Shown piece after piece: positions 1 to 13,088 of a stretch of 64,000 nucleotides of DNA. Origin of the DNA: Penium margaritaceum (lineage: Eukaryota > Streptophyta > Zygnematophyceae > Desmidiales > Peniaceae); assembly GCA_023375785.1 (NCBI GenBank), contig SZWC01000572.1, positions 88,172 to 152,171 on the forward strand. The letters are read 5' to 3'. Both the position numbers and the translations under genes were made by a program. Positions within the stretch are counted from its first letter, which is position 1; the number at the start of each line of letters is the position of its first letter. The notes beneath the pieces are model-generated. The model saw only the letters and a list, made by a program, of their open reading frames with translations, was not told the DNA's origin and did not search any database.

Positions 1-665
1 AAGAATGGTTGTTGAATCATTCAAAATGATGGAGTACATAAAGAGCTAGAGCTTGGGCAAGTCAGCCCTCTCAGAAGCCACACCACTTAGTCATGAAGGC
101 TAAGCCTCAAACACTATAGTCCATAATCTCACACAAGATAGGAAATCAGCGTAGCAATCATCCAGACCACTCACACATGACCTACAGAGTTAAAAAATGC
201 TCTCATGGCACAGTCCTTGTGGTCACATAACCCACAATCCCATGGAAAATTGCCACGTGTCCATGGCTAGTACACAAGGATCTCACCTCACCTTAAAAGT
301 AAGGAGAGCAACCTTCTTCCTAGTTTGTAGACTCTGACAAAGCAACCCAATAATCTAGGACCTTTTGGATATCTTTTCCATCAGGTCTTTACCCTAGACC
401 TCTTGCCTTTTTCTTTTCTTAGGCTAAGGCATGGAGCCATCGCCGATGGTCATGCAGACATCGCCAGTCAATGACCCCAAAAACTTTAAAAATTCATATC
501 TCCCAATCTGACTGTTCGATCAGCCTCGAACTTGGATCGGAGACATTTTTCCACCTGATCTTTCGAATAGTGAAATTGGATTGACTGTCAGAGGAAGCAT
601 CAGGTAGTTTCCTATCACTTGCTCTTGTGGATCTTAAATTGAGTCCGATGGCTCTTTTTCCAACA
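1..665 (-). repeat. A1 3' LTR, family A, cut by window edge
   Basis: Reverse complement of the family A LTR. It ends at 660-665 with ccaaca, the complement of the TGTTGG terminus, and is followed on the element strand by a purine-rich tract and the end of the A1 polyprotein. The missing part is the last ~75 bp of the LTR, beyond the left edge. It is a solid LTR match by comparison with the many other copies in the window. Confidence 0.9.
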
Positions 666-684
666 ATCTCCCACTTTTTTAAGG

Positions 685-3600
685 TCAGAGTTGGCTGAGT
701 CTACATGCTTTCATGCAGAACTATTGCTTCTCATGGGTCAATGGCTTGGTGTAAAAATCAGCAACCCGCTTGCTGGTTGGTTCAAAATCCACCTTCCTAG
801 TACCCTTCTACACCATGTGCCTTATGAAGTTACATGCGATATCAATGTGCTTGGTACGTGTATGGAGTTCAGGATTCTTGGTGAATGCCTTTGCTCTGGT
901 TGTCGACGTGTACAAGAACTGAACTACTGCAGTCCCTTTCATCTCTGCCATGAGACGCTGAAGTAAAACTGCTTCCTTGGCTCCAAAGCTGAGAGAGACG
1001 TACTCAGCTTCCGTGCTTGAGGTGGCCATGACCACGTACCGCTTGCTACACCAGCTGATGGCCCCACCATTCATGCAGAACACATGTCCAGAGATGGAGT
1101 TGCGGTCCTCAAGGTTTGAAGCCCAATCTGCGTCTGTATAGCCGATGATGTTGTTGTTGTTGCTGTTGTAGGTGATGCGCATGTAGATGCTTCCAGCAAG
1201 GTAGCGAAAGATCCACTTCACTCCCTTCTGGTGCTCAGGTTTGTGATTGGTCATGCACTGGCTCAGAGTGATAACAGCCTATGCGACGTCCGGCCTCGTT
1301 GCCACCATCAGGTATATGAGACTACCGACAGTGCTTTGGTACTTCTGCCGCTCAGCTGCATCCGCTTTTCAATTGAAGGTAACAAGGTACTGCCGCGTCT
1401 CCAGCAGCGTGCCAATTGCTTTGGCTTTTGCCATGCCAAACCGCTGCAAGAGATCCTTGATGTAGCGGCTCTGCTACAGCAAGAGAGCCTTATTTGTGGT
1501 CACGCGTGATGTGAATGTCGAGGAAGTATGGAAGCGCTCCTACATGGCCTCCTTGAACTCCTGTAGAGCATACATGCTTTTTGAGAGGAGGAGCATGTCA
1601 TCCACATACATGATGATGATGAGTACCTCATGACCATGCTGCCACCGATAGACGCTGTAGTCACACTCACTGCGCTTAAACCCCATGCATTGTAACACTG
1701 CATCCAACTTCTGGTTCCAAGTACGCGATGGTTGCTCGAGGCCGTACAACGACTTCTGCAGCTTGCAAACCAGGTACTCATGACCATCCATGACGAACCC
1801 CTCTGGCTGCTCCATGTAAATCTCCTCCTCCAAGTCATCATTCAGGAATATCGTCTTGACATCCATGTGGTGAATCTCGAAGGCCTCAAGTGAGGCACTG
1901 AGACAAAATTTGCAAGAGGAACAAAGGTTCTTGTGTAGTCGATGCCTTCTTGCTGCAAGTAACCCTTGGCGACCAGCTTCGCCTTGTATTTTTCGAGGTT
2001 GCCATCTCCACCCCTCTTCTTCTCAAACATCCACTTACACTTGACTACCTTGCGTCCAGGTGGAAGCTCAGTCGGCTCCCACGTACCGTTGTCGAGCTGT
2101 GACTGTATCTTGTGCTACTGAGCTTGCGCCCAATCTGCTATATCTGGTGAAACCATGGACTCCATGTACCACGTTAGCTCATCAGAGTCTGCTGCAAGTA
2201 CAACGTTCATCTAGTCGGGTTTCTTAGAGCATCCAAAGATGCCCGAACTCACCAGGTTTGTAGCACACCCTAAGAGGGTACCTTCGACCTAATACTGGAG
2301 CGTTAGAAGGTGGCTGGCACAATGCTGCTGGCACAACTGCTCTTGCTGATGGTGGTGCATCTTCTTCCTCCGCTTTTGTCAATGAGACCACTTTATCTGC
2401 TGTATCAGACATGGGAGAATAAAGTGATTCTCCCACTGTCATAGTGGAGGAAGGATCAGGAGAGATATGAGCTCCCACTGCCTCATCAGCTGCTGCTTTT
2501 GCTGCCTCTTCATAGACAATGTTAGTGTCGATGACGTTGCTCTCGTTGAAGACATCCTGAGAGATCATGATGTGGCCATTATCCCTCTGGTACAGTCGAT
2601 ACGCCTTACTTGCCACGTCATAGCCAATCATGAGCATGTGCACCCTCTTTGCATCCCACTTTTTGAGCTTTTCCTTTGGCATATGCATGTGTACCAAGTT
2701 GCTAAATGCGCAAAGATTACCCACGCTTGGCTTCTTGGCGAACCATGCATCGTACATCATCATCTATTCCCAGGCTTTGGTTGGACTACAGTTCTTGAAA
2801 TACACCGCAGTACTTACTACTTCGGCCCATAAGTCGTAGGTCAGCCGAGCCGCATGTAGCATGGAGCGTGCAGACTCAACGATGGTTGGTTGGCACGTAC
2901 TGCTACACCGTTCTGTTGCAACAAGTATGGCGCGGTGCATTGGGCTTTGATGCCTGCTACTGCGAGGTATTCCTAAAACTCCTTGCTCACGTACTCCCCA
3001 CTGCAGACGCTACGCAACGCCTTGATTTTCTTGCCAGTCTGGTTCCCCACCATGACCTTGAACTCCTTCAACCTGTCAAAGCACTGGTACTTGGAGGAAA
3101 GGAAATACACAATTGTGTAACAGCTGAAATCATCAATGAAGGTGAGAAAAAACCTAGAGCTTCCAAAACATTTCGCTTGCATCAGACCAGACAAATCTGT
3201 GTGGACTAGCTCTAGCACCTCCTTTGCGCGCTCCGCTTCTCCTGAGAACGCCTCGCAATGCTATTTCCGCTCCAAATAGCCGATGCATAACTGTTGCTCA
3301 AAGTTAGAGATGGTGGGCAAGTCATACACCATCTTCTTCGTTTGAAGTTGTTGGAAGGGGCGCATGCCGATATGGCTATAGCGCGCATGCCAGATTTCGA
3401 CATCTGTTGCTTGTATTACTACTACAAGACTCTACTCGCGTGGGATCTTAGTCGCCCCCAACAGGCGATACATGTCCCCTTCCTTCACTGACCTGACCAA
3501 CTCCTCTCCGGTTTCCTTGTCGAGGATGTAGCCACAGTCGTCGTCAAAGACAACTTGTAGTAATGTGTTGGTGAGAGAGGACACTGAGAGAAGGTTGAAC

Positions 3601-4848
3601 GCAGCATCAGGTACATACAGCATGCCATGGAACGGTCCCACTTCAATGCCACGCAGAGTCTCTAACCACATCTCCACAATCCAAATCCACTCAGCATACA
3701 CCACCCCATCATTACCCAAAGCAATCAGATAGGGGAGGCATGAAGAGCAGCTACATAAACCACTCGTTGTGGCAGGCTCTTGGTACATATGGAGTCCTTG
3801 TACCACGCCAGATCTGCCTTCTCCTTGTGCGACATGTCAAGATTTGCCATGAAGAGGCGGTCGCGCACCTGCTTGGCGACGTTCATGTTGCCAAACTGGC
3901 GCATGCCGGTCTTGTTCAACTACTGCTGCTTCTACTGCTCACGTTACTGTGACTGCTACAGCTGTTACTGTGGAGATTGCTTCTATTGCTGTTGTTGGTG
4001 CTGCTCTTTTTTGTCCCTCTTGCACTTGAAGTACTCTTTCTTATAGTGTCCCTCTTTCAGGTTATAGTGGCACTTGCACTTCTTCTTGCCTCTTTTCTGC
4101 CTGAACTGCTGCTGCTGCTAGTTGCGTGAGCCCATTGCCATGAAAACTCCTTCACTACTGCTGCTGCCACCATTGCGCTTTGCTATACTACAAGACAGTT
4201 GTACCTGCACCAGGTACCTGTAGATGAAGTCTAGGTCGAGAGTCGGCTGGCACTCTAACGTCTCTTGCACGGTGTCATAGCTCGTTTCGAGTCCCCTCAA
4301 CAAGAGGAGAACAAAGTGCCTATCTTTTACAAGATTACCGGCCGCTTTCAGCTGCTTCGCCAGCTCCTTTGCCTTGTCCAAGTACTTCTCGATCCGTTCG
4401 CCACCCTGCATTTTCAAAGCCATCATCTTCTCCTCTAAAAGCATGAGGAATGCAGGATCCTTGCTCTCATACTTCTTGCACAATGTATCCCAACCCTCTT
4501 TTTCTGTAGCCTTGGCACTCATGTATTGAAGATGCGGGGTGGAGATTGTGTTGACAAGCAGCCTGTGGCCCTACTTGATCTTCTTCTTCAACTCCTCACA
4601 TGTCGCCGCTGCAGTTGTAGATGAACTTGCATCTGCTGCACCTTTCTGCGGTGTCTTTTCGCCACCATCTTTACTATGGTGAGGCCTTTTGCTTGTGGAG
4701 GCCGAGCGCGCTCGTTGCTGCTCACCACCTCCCACAAGCCCCTCTCCTCAAAAAAGAGACGGGTACGGATCTTCCAAAATGTGAATTTGGCGCGTCCTTC
4801 CTGTCTCTCCATGGGCTGTACTCTTCTTACTACGCGTGCTACTGCCAT
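685..4848 (-). pseudogene. A1 gag-pol polyprotein, family A copia, decayed
   Basis: Almost full-length copia polyprotein, broken by frameshifts and stops. Gag starts with MAVARVV at 4848 and contains the FTFWKIRTRL motif. The zinc knuckle near 4025-4075 has lost two cysteines (second Cys to Asn, last Cys to Tyr). The protease triad at 3788-3796 reads Asp-Ser-Ile instead of Asp-Ser-Gly. The integrase keeps the first catalytic Asp (HTDL), but the second is Val, and the catalytic Glu is Val (2898-2900). The reverse transcriptase has an intact YVDD box at 1597-1608. RNase H motifs (YTDADWAS, SSTEAEYVSL) lie at 810-1250. The terminal TGA is at 685-687. By family knowledge it once encoded capsid, protease, integrase, reverse transcriptase and RNase H; it is non-functional as read. 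Confidence 0.9.
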
Positions 4849-4863
4849 TTTGAGCTTTGGTGA

Positions 4864-5561
4864 TATTGGATCTAGAGGAGAGAGGTGGCCTTGGAGCAAC
4901 GAGCATACGCGACTGGAAGGAGATCACTTGTGTCGAAGAATGGTTATTATATCACTCAAAATGATGGAGTACATATAGAACTAGAGCTTGGCCAAGTCAC
5001 CCCTCTAAAAAGCCACACCACTTAGCTATGGAGGCTAAGGCCCATACAGTAGAGTCCATAATCTCACATAAGAGAGGAAATCAGCCTAGCAATCAGGATG
5101 ACCACTCATACACGACCTAACGAGCTAGGAAATGCTCTCATGACACACTCCATGTGTCCATGGCTAGCACACAAGGATCTCACCTCACCTAAAAAATAAG
5201 GAGACGTACTTTTTTTCTAGTCAGCACACTCTGACAAGGCAACCCAAGAATCATGGACCTTTTTGCATATTTCTCCCATCAGGTCTTGGCCTTGGACCTC
5301 TTGCCTTTTTCTTTTCTCAGTCTAAGGCACAGAGCCATCGCCCATGGTCACGCGGATATCGGAGGTCGATGATCCCGACAACTTAAAAAAATCATATCTC
5401 AATCGGATCGTTGGATCGGCTTTAAACTTGGACCATAGACATTTTGCCACCTGATCTTTCCAATAATGAAGTGGAATTGATGATCGGAGTAGGCATTTGG
5501 TAGTTTCTTGGAACTTGCTCTTGTGAACCTGAAATAAAGCCGGATGGCTCTTTTCCCATCA
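4864..5561 (-). repeat. A2 3' LTR, family A
   Basis: About 698 bp, a reverse-complement family A LTR of the type whose 3' end reads AGATCCAATA/AGATCCAACA. The left end abuts A1 only about 15 bp upstream of the A1 gag start codon, so the A1 5' leader and its own 5' LTR are missing. The right end (ccatca) is a mutated form of the TGTTGG terminus. I see no matching 5-bp target duplication between this end and 10226. Confidence 0.87.
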
Positions 5562-5580
5562 ATCTCCCACTTTACTGCAG

Positions 5581-8500
5581 TTAGAGTGGGCCTAGTTCAC
5601 ATACATTCATACAGAACTGCTGTTCCTCACGGATCACTGGCTTGGTGCAGAAATTAGCATTCTGATTGCTAGTTGGAGTAAACTCCTACTTGATAGCACC
5701 CTCCTGCACCATGTGCCGTATAAAGTGATATGCGATGTCAATGTGCTTGGTACGTGTATGGTGCTAAGGATTCTTGGCAAGTATGATTGCGCTCTGGTTG
5801 TCGACGCGCACAAGAACAAGAACTGTTGCATTCGGACTCATCTCTGCCATGAGATGCTGTAGCGAAACTGCTTCCTTTGCTCCAAAGCCGAGAGAGACGT
5901 ACTCAGATTCCGAGCTCGAGGTGGCCACGACTACCTGCCGCTTGCTGTTCTAGCCGATGGCCCTACCATTCATGAGGAACACATGTCCAGAGATGGACTT
6001 GCGGTCAAGGTTTGAAGCCTAATCTACGCCTGTATAGTCGATGATGTTGTTGTCATTGCTGTTGTAGGTGATGCCAATGTTGATGGTTCCAGCAAGGTAG
6101 CGGAAGATCCGCTTCACTACCTTGTGGTGGAGGTCTGGGATTAGCCATATGCTGGCTCACAGCGCTAAGAGCCTGTGCGAGGTCTGGCTTGGTTGGAATC
6201 ATCAGGTACATGAGACTGCCGACGGCGCTCTGGTACTTCTGCCGCTCAGTTGCATCTGCTTCTCCGTTGAAGCTCACGAGGCACTACCGCGTCTCCCGCA
6301 GCATGCCAATGGGTTTTGCCTCTGCCATTCCGAATCGCTACAAGACATCCTTGATGTAGCGGCTCTCCTCCAGTGAGAGAGAGTGTGATTTGCGGTTATG
6401 CGTGATCATGATACCGAGGAAATATGATGCCTCCTAGAGATCAGACATCTGGAAGTGCTCCTACATGGCCTCCTTGACATGCTATTCGAAAGGAGGAGCA
6501 TGTCATCCATGTAGACGATGATAATGAACATCTCATGACCATGCTGCCAGCGATAGACGCTATATTCACACTCGCTGCGCTCAAACCCCATGCAATACAA
6601 CGGTGCATCCAACTTCTGGTTCCAAGCACGCGACGCTTACTTGAGGCCGTACAGTGACTTCTACAACTTGTAAACCAGGTGCTCTTGGCCATCCATGACG
6701 AACCCCTCCCGTTGCTCCATGTAAATCTCCTCCTCCAGGTCACCGTTTAGGAACGCCGTCTTGACGTCCTTCTCGTGGACCTCAAAGTCCTCTGCTGCTG
6801 CATAGGAAAGGACCGTAAGAACAGAGGCAAACTTTGGAACAGGAGCAAAGGTTTCCGTGTAGTCGATACCTTCCTGCTGCGACTAGAACTTGGCAACCAG
6901 CCCTGCCTTGTACTCTTCTAGATAGGTATATGCTCCTTGCTTCTTCTTGAATACCCACTTGCTTTTGATTACCTTGATCTAGGTGAATTCTCACTAGGCT
7001 CCCACGAATCGTTGTCGAGCTGAGATTGCATCTCCTAATGCAGAACTTGCGTCCAATCTGCTGCATCTGGTGATGCCATGGCCTCCTTGTACGACGTCGG
7101 CTCATCAGAGTGTGCTGTAACTGTGACGTTCATGTAGTCTGGTTTCTGGAGCATCCACAAATACCCGCGCTCACCATGCTTGTAGCGCATCCTGAGAGGA
7201 TACCTACGACCTGGTACTAGAGCGTTTGGAAGCAGCTAGCGCTATGCTGCTAGCACAACTACTTCTGCCAATGGTGGTGCATCGTCTTCCTCTGCTTTTG
7301 CTGATGAGGCCGCTATATCTGCTACATCAGACATGGGACAATAGACTGGATCTCCCACTGTCACAGTGGAAGAAGGATCAAGAGAGGCTGGGTTAGGAAG
7401 GATATCTGCTCCCACTACCTTGTCAGCTGCTGCTTGTACTGCGTCTTCACAGACAATGTTGGTGCCGATGACATTGCTCTCATTGAAGACCACATCCCTG
7501 GAGATGATGACGTGGCCTGTATTCCACTCGTAACGCCTCGCGATGCTACTTTCCCTCCAAACAACCGATGTACAACTGCTGCTCAAAGTTTGAGATGGTG
7601 GGCAAGTCACGCACCATCTGTTTTATTTGAAGTCACAGTAAGGCGCACATGCCGATGTGGCCGTAGCACGCATGCCAACTTTTGTCATCTGTGGCCTGCA
7701 CCACTGCTGCAAGGCTCTGCTCACGCGGGATCTTGGTCACCCCGAGTAGGCGGTACATATCACCTTCTTTCACGGACCTGGCCAACTCCTCTACTCCTCT
7801 AGTTGTCGAGGATGTAGCCATAGTAATCATCAAAGACGACGCACAGTCCTGTGTTCGTGACAGAGGACATTAAGAGAAAGTGCGTGCCATGGAACTCTCC
7901 CACTTGAATGCCACGCGGGGTCTCTAACCACATCTCTACAAACTCAATCCCCTCAGCATACACCAGCCGATCATCACCCAAAGCATTCGGACAGGGGGGA
8001 ATGGAGAGCAGCTGCGTAAAACACTCCTTGTGGTGCGTCAGACTCTTGGTACACCTCGAGTCCTTGTACCACGCCAGATTCGCTTTTTCCTTCTGCAACA
8101 TGTTTGACTTCGCCATGAAGAGGAGGTCACGCTCCCTCTGGGCGACGTTCATATTGCCAAAATGACGCACGCCGTCTGGTTCTGCTGCTGCTGCTACTCC
8201 TCATGTTGCTGTGATTGCTGCTCTTGTTGCTGTAGAGATTGCTGCTTTTGCTGCTACTGCTGCTGCTCCTTCTGGTCCCTCTTGAACTTCAAGCACTCTT
8301 TCTTGTAGTGCCCCTCTTTCTAGCAATAGTCGTACTTGCCCCTCTCCGCTGGCCAGACGGCTGCTGTTGCTGGTTGCCTGAGCCCATGGCCATGAAAACT
8401 GCATCACTGTTGCTACTGCCGCCATTGTGCTTTGCTGCATAATGACGAAGTTCTACTTGTGCCATGTGCGTGCAAATGAAGTCGAGGTTGAGAGTCAGCT

Positions 8501-9098
8501 CGCAATACAATGTCTGTCGCACCGTCTCATAGCTCGTTGGGAATCTCCTCAGCAACAGGAGGACGAAACGTGTATCTTCTACAAGGGTACAAACTACTTT
8601 CAGCTGCTTTGTCAGCTCCTTTGCCCTGTCCAAGTACGCCTCCATCCCTTCACCATCCTACATTTTCAACGCCATCATCTTCTCTTCAAAAAGCATGAGG
8701 AATGTAGGATCCTTGCTCTCATACTTCTTGCGGGACGTGTCCCACCCTCCTTTTGGAGTAGCCTTGGCACTCACGTACTTAAGATGTGCGTTGGAGATGA
8801 TGTTGACAAGCAGCCTGTAGGACTGCCTGCCCTTCATCTTCCACTCATATGCCAGAGCTGTAGTTGTAGATGAACTTGCATCTGCTGCACCTTTCTGCGG
8901 TATCTTCTCCACAAACACCTCTTCTGTGGTGATGCCTTTTGCTCGTGGAGGCGGAGCGCGCTCGTCGCCGCTCACCACGTCCCACAAGCCCCTCTCCTCC
9001 AAAAGGAGGCTGGTATGGATCTTCCAAAACGTGAAATTGGCGAGTCCTTCCAGCCTCTCCAAGGGCTGGGCTGCTGTTACCACACCTGCTGCTACCAT
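5581..9098 (-). pseudogene. A2 gag-pol lacking the integrase core
   Basis: Family A polyprotein with gag start at 9098 (MVAAGVVTAAQPLERLEG) and a terminal TAA at 5581-5583. It is about 0.7 kb shorter than full copies. Near 7530 the pre-integrase zinc-binding region (around LEGKQHRE in other copies) is joined directly to the TGHVIISRDVVFNES segment, so the whole DDE core is gone. The zinc knuckle near 8290-8345 has lost its first Cys and carries a stop. The protease motif is Asp-Ser-Arg. The RT box at 6502-6513 reads YMDD instead of YVDD, from a G-to-A change. RNase H is fragmented across 5600-6280. It is dead on several counts. Confidence 0.88.
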
Positions 9099-9536
9099 TC
9101 AGAGATATGGCCTTTTGAAAATAGGGTATGCTTCTATTTCTACTCCAGCTCACACCAGCCATCTTGTAAACGACATTTCTCCCAAACGTACACATGGAAT
9201 GCAAATATTTTTACACTAATGAAAAGCTGAGGTAAAACACTTCAATTTGTATGTGCTACCTTTTAAATTTCACAAAGAAACGAGAGAGTTATGGTCATCA
9301 CAAGGCGACACTCTTACTCAAAGAGAAGAGTGTAGCCCTGGCCGACCTCGTTTTGAGCATGACTCTCAATCCGACCGTTGGATCTTCGTGATCTTGGGTA
9401 TTGGAAAGCTTGTCTCTTGAGCTTGAGGATCCACTGGTCGATGGTCACATCTGGTGAAGGTTTCACCCCAACCTGTCACTCTCAAAGAAACGGCCTGTGC
9501 TGGCTGAAAATGGCAGAACATCGCTCTGATACCAAA
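9099..9536 (-). other. A2 5' untranslated leader
   Basis: Leader between the primer-binding site and gag on the minus strand, recognisable by similarity to the leaders at 33023, 41026, 43740, 53301 and 58943. The gag-proximal ~200 bp present in those copies is missing. No open frame of note. Confidence 0.75.
9523..9534 (-). other. Primer-binding site, initiator Met tRNA type (A2)
   Basis: The minus strand reads TGGTATCAGAGC two bases inside the LTR terminus. This is the usual plant copia PBS, complementary to the 3' end of initiator methionine tRNA, where minus-strand cDNA synthesis starts. Confidence 0.85.
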
Positions 9537-10226
9537 TGTTGGAACTGGGGGAGAAAGGGAGCCTTGGAGCAGTGAGCATGTGGGACTGGAAGGACATCAA
9601 TTGTGCTGAAGAATGGTTGTTGAATTACTCAAAATGATGGAGTACATATAGAGCCAGAGCTTCGGCAAGTCAGCCCTCTCACAAGCCACACCACTTAGCC
9701 ATGGAGGCTAAGACTCATACACTAGAGTCCATAATCTCACCCAAGGGCGGAAATCAGCCTAGCAATCAGACTGACCACTCATACACGACCTAGAGAGCTA
9801 GAAAATGCTCTCATGGCACACTCCTAGTGGTCACATAACCCGCAATCTTATGGAGAATCGCCATGTGTCCATGGCTAGTAAACAACGATCTCACCTCACC
9901 TAAAAAGTAAGGAGAGGTATTTTTTTCCTAGTCAGCATACTCTGACAAGGCAACCCAAGAATCTACGACCTTTCTCTTTTCTCCGGCTAAGGCATGGAGC
10001 CATCGCCCATGGTCACGTGGATATCGGCGGTCGATGACCCCGAATACTTTAGAAATACATCTCCCAATCCAACTGTTCGATCAGCCTCAAACTTGGACGA
10101 TAGATATTTTGCCACCTGATCTTTCCAATGGTGAAGTCAGATTGACGATCGGAGCAGGCATGTGGTAGTTTCCTGGAACTTGCTCCTGTGGACCTCAAAC
10201 TGAGGCGGATGCTTCCTTTCCCAACA
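9537..10226 (-). repeat. A2 5' LTR, family A
   Basis: 690-bp reverse-complement LTR with both termini intact (tgttgg at 9537, ccaaca at 10221-10226). It pairs with 4864-5561 as the two ends of A2. It abuts the B1 3' LTR remnant at 10227. Confidence 0.9.
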
Positions 10227-10729
10227 GGTTCTTCAGTATCTGCCTCTGGTGGTCACCTTTGTGAGGAGTCTCAAAGGTAAGAAATGTACTCAATGACAGG
10301 CAACTGACAGGTTCTTATAGTCCTAGAGCCAGCTTTTAGCCTAAGCGAGAAGTGGCTCCTTGGATGAGCCACTTTGAGGGTAATCTGGATTGCGTCATCC
10401 CCCTTGGAATGTTGTAAGATGTCTCTTAGAACCGTTCTGTCCCCTTTTTGGTCACAAAGAAACTTAGTCACCGGGTTGGGATTTTAGCTAGTGATCTCTT
10501 ACTCCAGAGACTAACTCTGGAACGTCTAAGCCAGAAGGAATTGTCGTAGGTAGTTTTTGCTGGTTATACCACCCAGATTAGACCAAGGGTACTTGCTCCA
10601 AAGGAACAATGCATGCCTTGTCTATCTGGACCAGACTTAGGAGATTTACTCCAAGGGAGCAGTGCATGCCTTCTCCGTCCTGTGCCTGTCCAAATATCAG
10701 CCATGGACAAGAAGCATATCAGGTCAACA
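10227..10729 (-). repeat. B1 3' LTR, family B, truncated
   Basis: On the minus strand, a purine-rich AAAGGAGAGTT tract precedes TGTTGACC at 10729, matching the AAAGGAGAGTTTGTTATG junction of B2. Downstream there are repeated GGCATGCA...GGAGCAAGT blocks and a CTTTGTGACCAAAAAGGGG block shared with the B2 LTR. The far end is cut at 10226 by the A2 LTR. Confidence 0.75.
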
Positions 10730-10792
10730 AACTCTCCTTTGTACCTCTGTCCATTAGCAGTGAGATCTCTACTCTTTTGAGCACTCTTGACC

Positions 10793-13083
10793 TCAGTCTT
10801 TGTCCGCTGCATTGACCATGCTCATGCCTCGAGTACCTGTAGAGAGCAATTTGCTATCCAGCGCCTTTGCCATGCAATCTGCGAGCATCTTCTTGGTCCT
10901 GTATTCCAGGTCCACGATCTCCTTTGCGACCAGGTCGCGTGAGTAGTGCTATATGATATTGATGTGCTTGGTCCGCCTGGAGATGACATCATCCTATGCC
11001 ATTTTCATGGCGCTCTTGTTGTCGACGCAGACCTCTGTTGCCTCCGTTTGTGGGACTTTCATCTCGGCAAGCAAACTGCGTAGCCGTTGTGTCTCCATGC
11101 ATGCTTTTGACAAAGCGATGTACTTTGCCTCAGTTGTAGAAAAGGAGACACAATCTTGCATTCTGCCTGTCCAAGAGACTGCATTACCATTCAAGAGGCA
11201 CAAAAAGCTCGAGCTGGACTTTCTGTCATCGATTCTTCCCCCCCAGTTGGCATCTGTATAGCACACTACCCGCAGCGGATCAGATCCTTCTTGGCCTCCA
11301 AACTTGAGTCCCATGTATTGGGTCTTCTGTAGATAGCGTATGATGTGCTTGACTGCTTGCCAGTGTTGTGGCCCTCGATTGGCCACAAACCTGCTCACTT
11401 ATCCCACAGCATAGCAAATTTCACGGCGTGTTCCTACCATGGCATACATGAGGCTGCGAACAGCAGACTAGTAGGGAATGTGCTCCATCTCATGCCGTTC
11501 AGCTTCTGTGCTGGGCTCATGGAGGAGGAGAGGTTGATGTGTGTTATTATGGGAGTACTGATGGGCTTGCAGTCCTCTATGTTGTAGTGCTTGAGGATGT
11601 ACATGATGTACTTGGTCTGGTTCAGTTCGATGGTGTCCGCTGCTTGATTGCGGTAGACGGCTATCTCGAGATAGAATTCAAGCAGACCCATGTCTTTCAT
11701 CTTGATCCTGTTGTTGAGATCCGTCTTCAGCTTGTGCAACAGCTCAATTGATGACGAGGAGATGATCAGGTCATCCACGTACAGTGCAACCAGTATCAAG
11801 CCTTGCTCATCCTCCTGTACATAGACACTAGGGTCATTCCGGTAGTGGGTTAAGGTGAGCCCGGCCATAAAGCCATCCAACTCCTTGTACCAAATCCTTG
11901 AGGCCTCTTGCAGTCCATAGAGTGCTTTGACCAATTTGCAAACCTTGCCCTCTGGAGCTTTGACTCCCTCGAGCACTTCCATCAGCACTTCTTTGTTTAG
12001 TTTTCCGTAGAGGAAAGCTATCTTGACATCCATCTGGTGGACCTTCAGATCTTTTGCAGCAACAATGCCCAACATGAATCTGATGGAGGCAAAGGTTGCG
12101 ACAAGCACGAAGGTCTCCATGTACTCTGACTCTACACGCTCGGAGAACCCCTTCGCCACAACTCTTGCCTTGTACTTGTCGATAGTACCATCCTGCTGGA
12201 ACGTTTACCCGAGTACCCACTTTGACCCCACCACGTGTGCATTTAAGGGCCTCTCTACCAGAACCCATGTTGGATGCGAGTTCACTATCCACTGCCGCCT
12301 TCCACTCAGCCACATCTAGCATGTTCATAGCCTCTGTTACAATGACAGGCTCGCCTTGAGCCAAGTATGACAAGTTGAGTATGGTCCATTGTGCAGTTTC
12401 AGCATTGTACTTTGGAGGAGGTTTCTTCTAGCACGTACTTTGCCGGAGTGTTGCTGGTGGTATTTCAAGGCTTAGTTGTTCTACTGCTCCTGCGATGCCG
12501 GAGATCTGCTGTTTGAGGAAGAGTCACCGGCCTCAGAATTTCACTCGGATGCCTCGAACGACTCAGACTCAGTGTCAGAGTTCGTCACTATGTAAGCCTA
12601 CACAACCTCTCTGCCTGGAGTATCATCTTTCACTAGGAGCACCTGCCAGTTTTCTAATGCCTGATCACTAGACTCGAGCAACACAACCCACTCTCTTGAT
12701 TTGGGAGCATGGATAGGGTCCAGCGACTCTCCCTTGCCGAGCGTCCTTTCATCAATTCTCGACATCTCAGCTCCTGGTGAGCTTTCCAACCGCTTGATTC
12801 CACAGCCTGTACGCCTTATGAGCAGTGTCGTATCCGGCCATTACATACTTGCGAGCGCGTGTATGTAGCTTGCCACTTCCTTCTCGTGCTTAGACCTTTG
12901 CCCAGGTAGTACAGCCAAACACCCTCAATTGAGAAACATCTGGCTTCTTCCGTGACGAAGCCTCCTATGTCGTCCAGAGCTACTTTTCTTCTTGCTTTTT
13001 ACCATGCCTTCCAAGCGTAGCTGCCGGAGTGAGATTCACAAGGTAGATAGCAGTTCTTAAGCTTCAGCCCAGAACCGAGGTGG
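10793..13083 (-). pseudogene. B1 gag-pol, C-terminal part (IN end, RT, RNase H)
   Basis: Family B copia polyprotein, terminal TGA at 10793-10795. RNase H is visible at 10815-11400 (CYTDANWGG, SFSTTEAKYIALS, VDNKSAM). RT spans 11434-12200 with MDVKIAFLYGKL and an intact YVDD box at 11770-11781. The IN-RT linker lies at about 12370-13000. Several frameshifts and stops break the frame. The sequence continues into 13832-14982 across a solo LTR insertion: the broken codons encode the integrase segment that reads LLPRFWAE in B2. It parallels B2 throughout. Confidence 0.87.
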
Positions 13084-13088
13084 GAGTT

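Noticed and set aside
4859-10231. Target duplication for A2 (GGTGA / GGTTC)
   Set aside because: Only three of five bases agree, and the left side is A1 while the right side is B1, so the two flanks were never adjacent.
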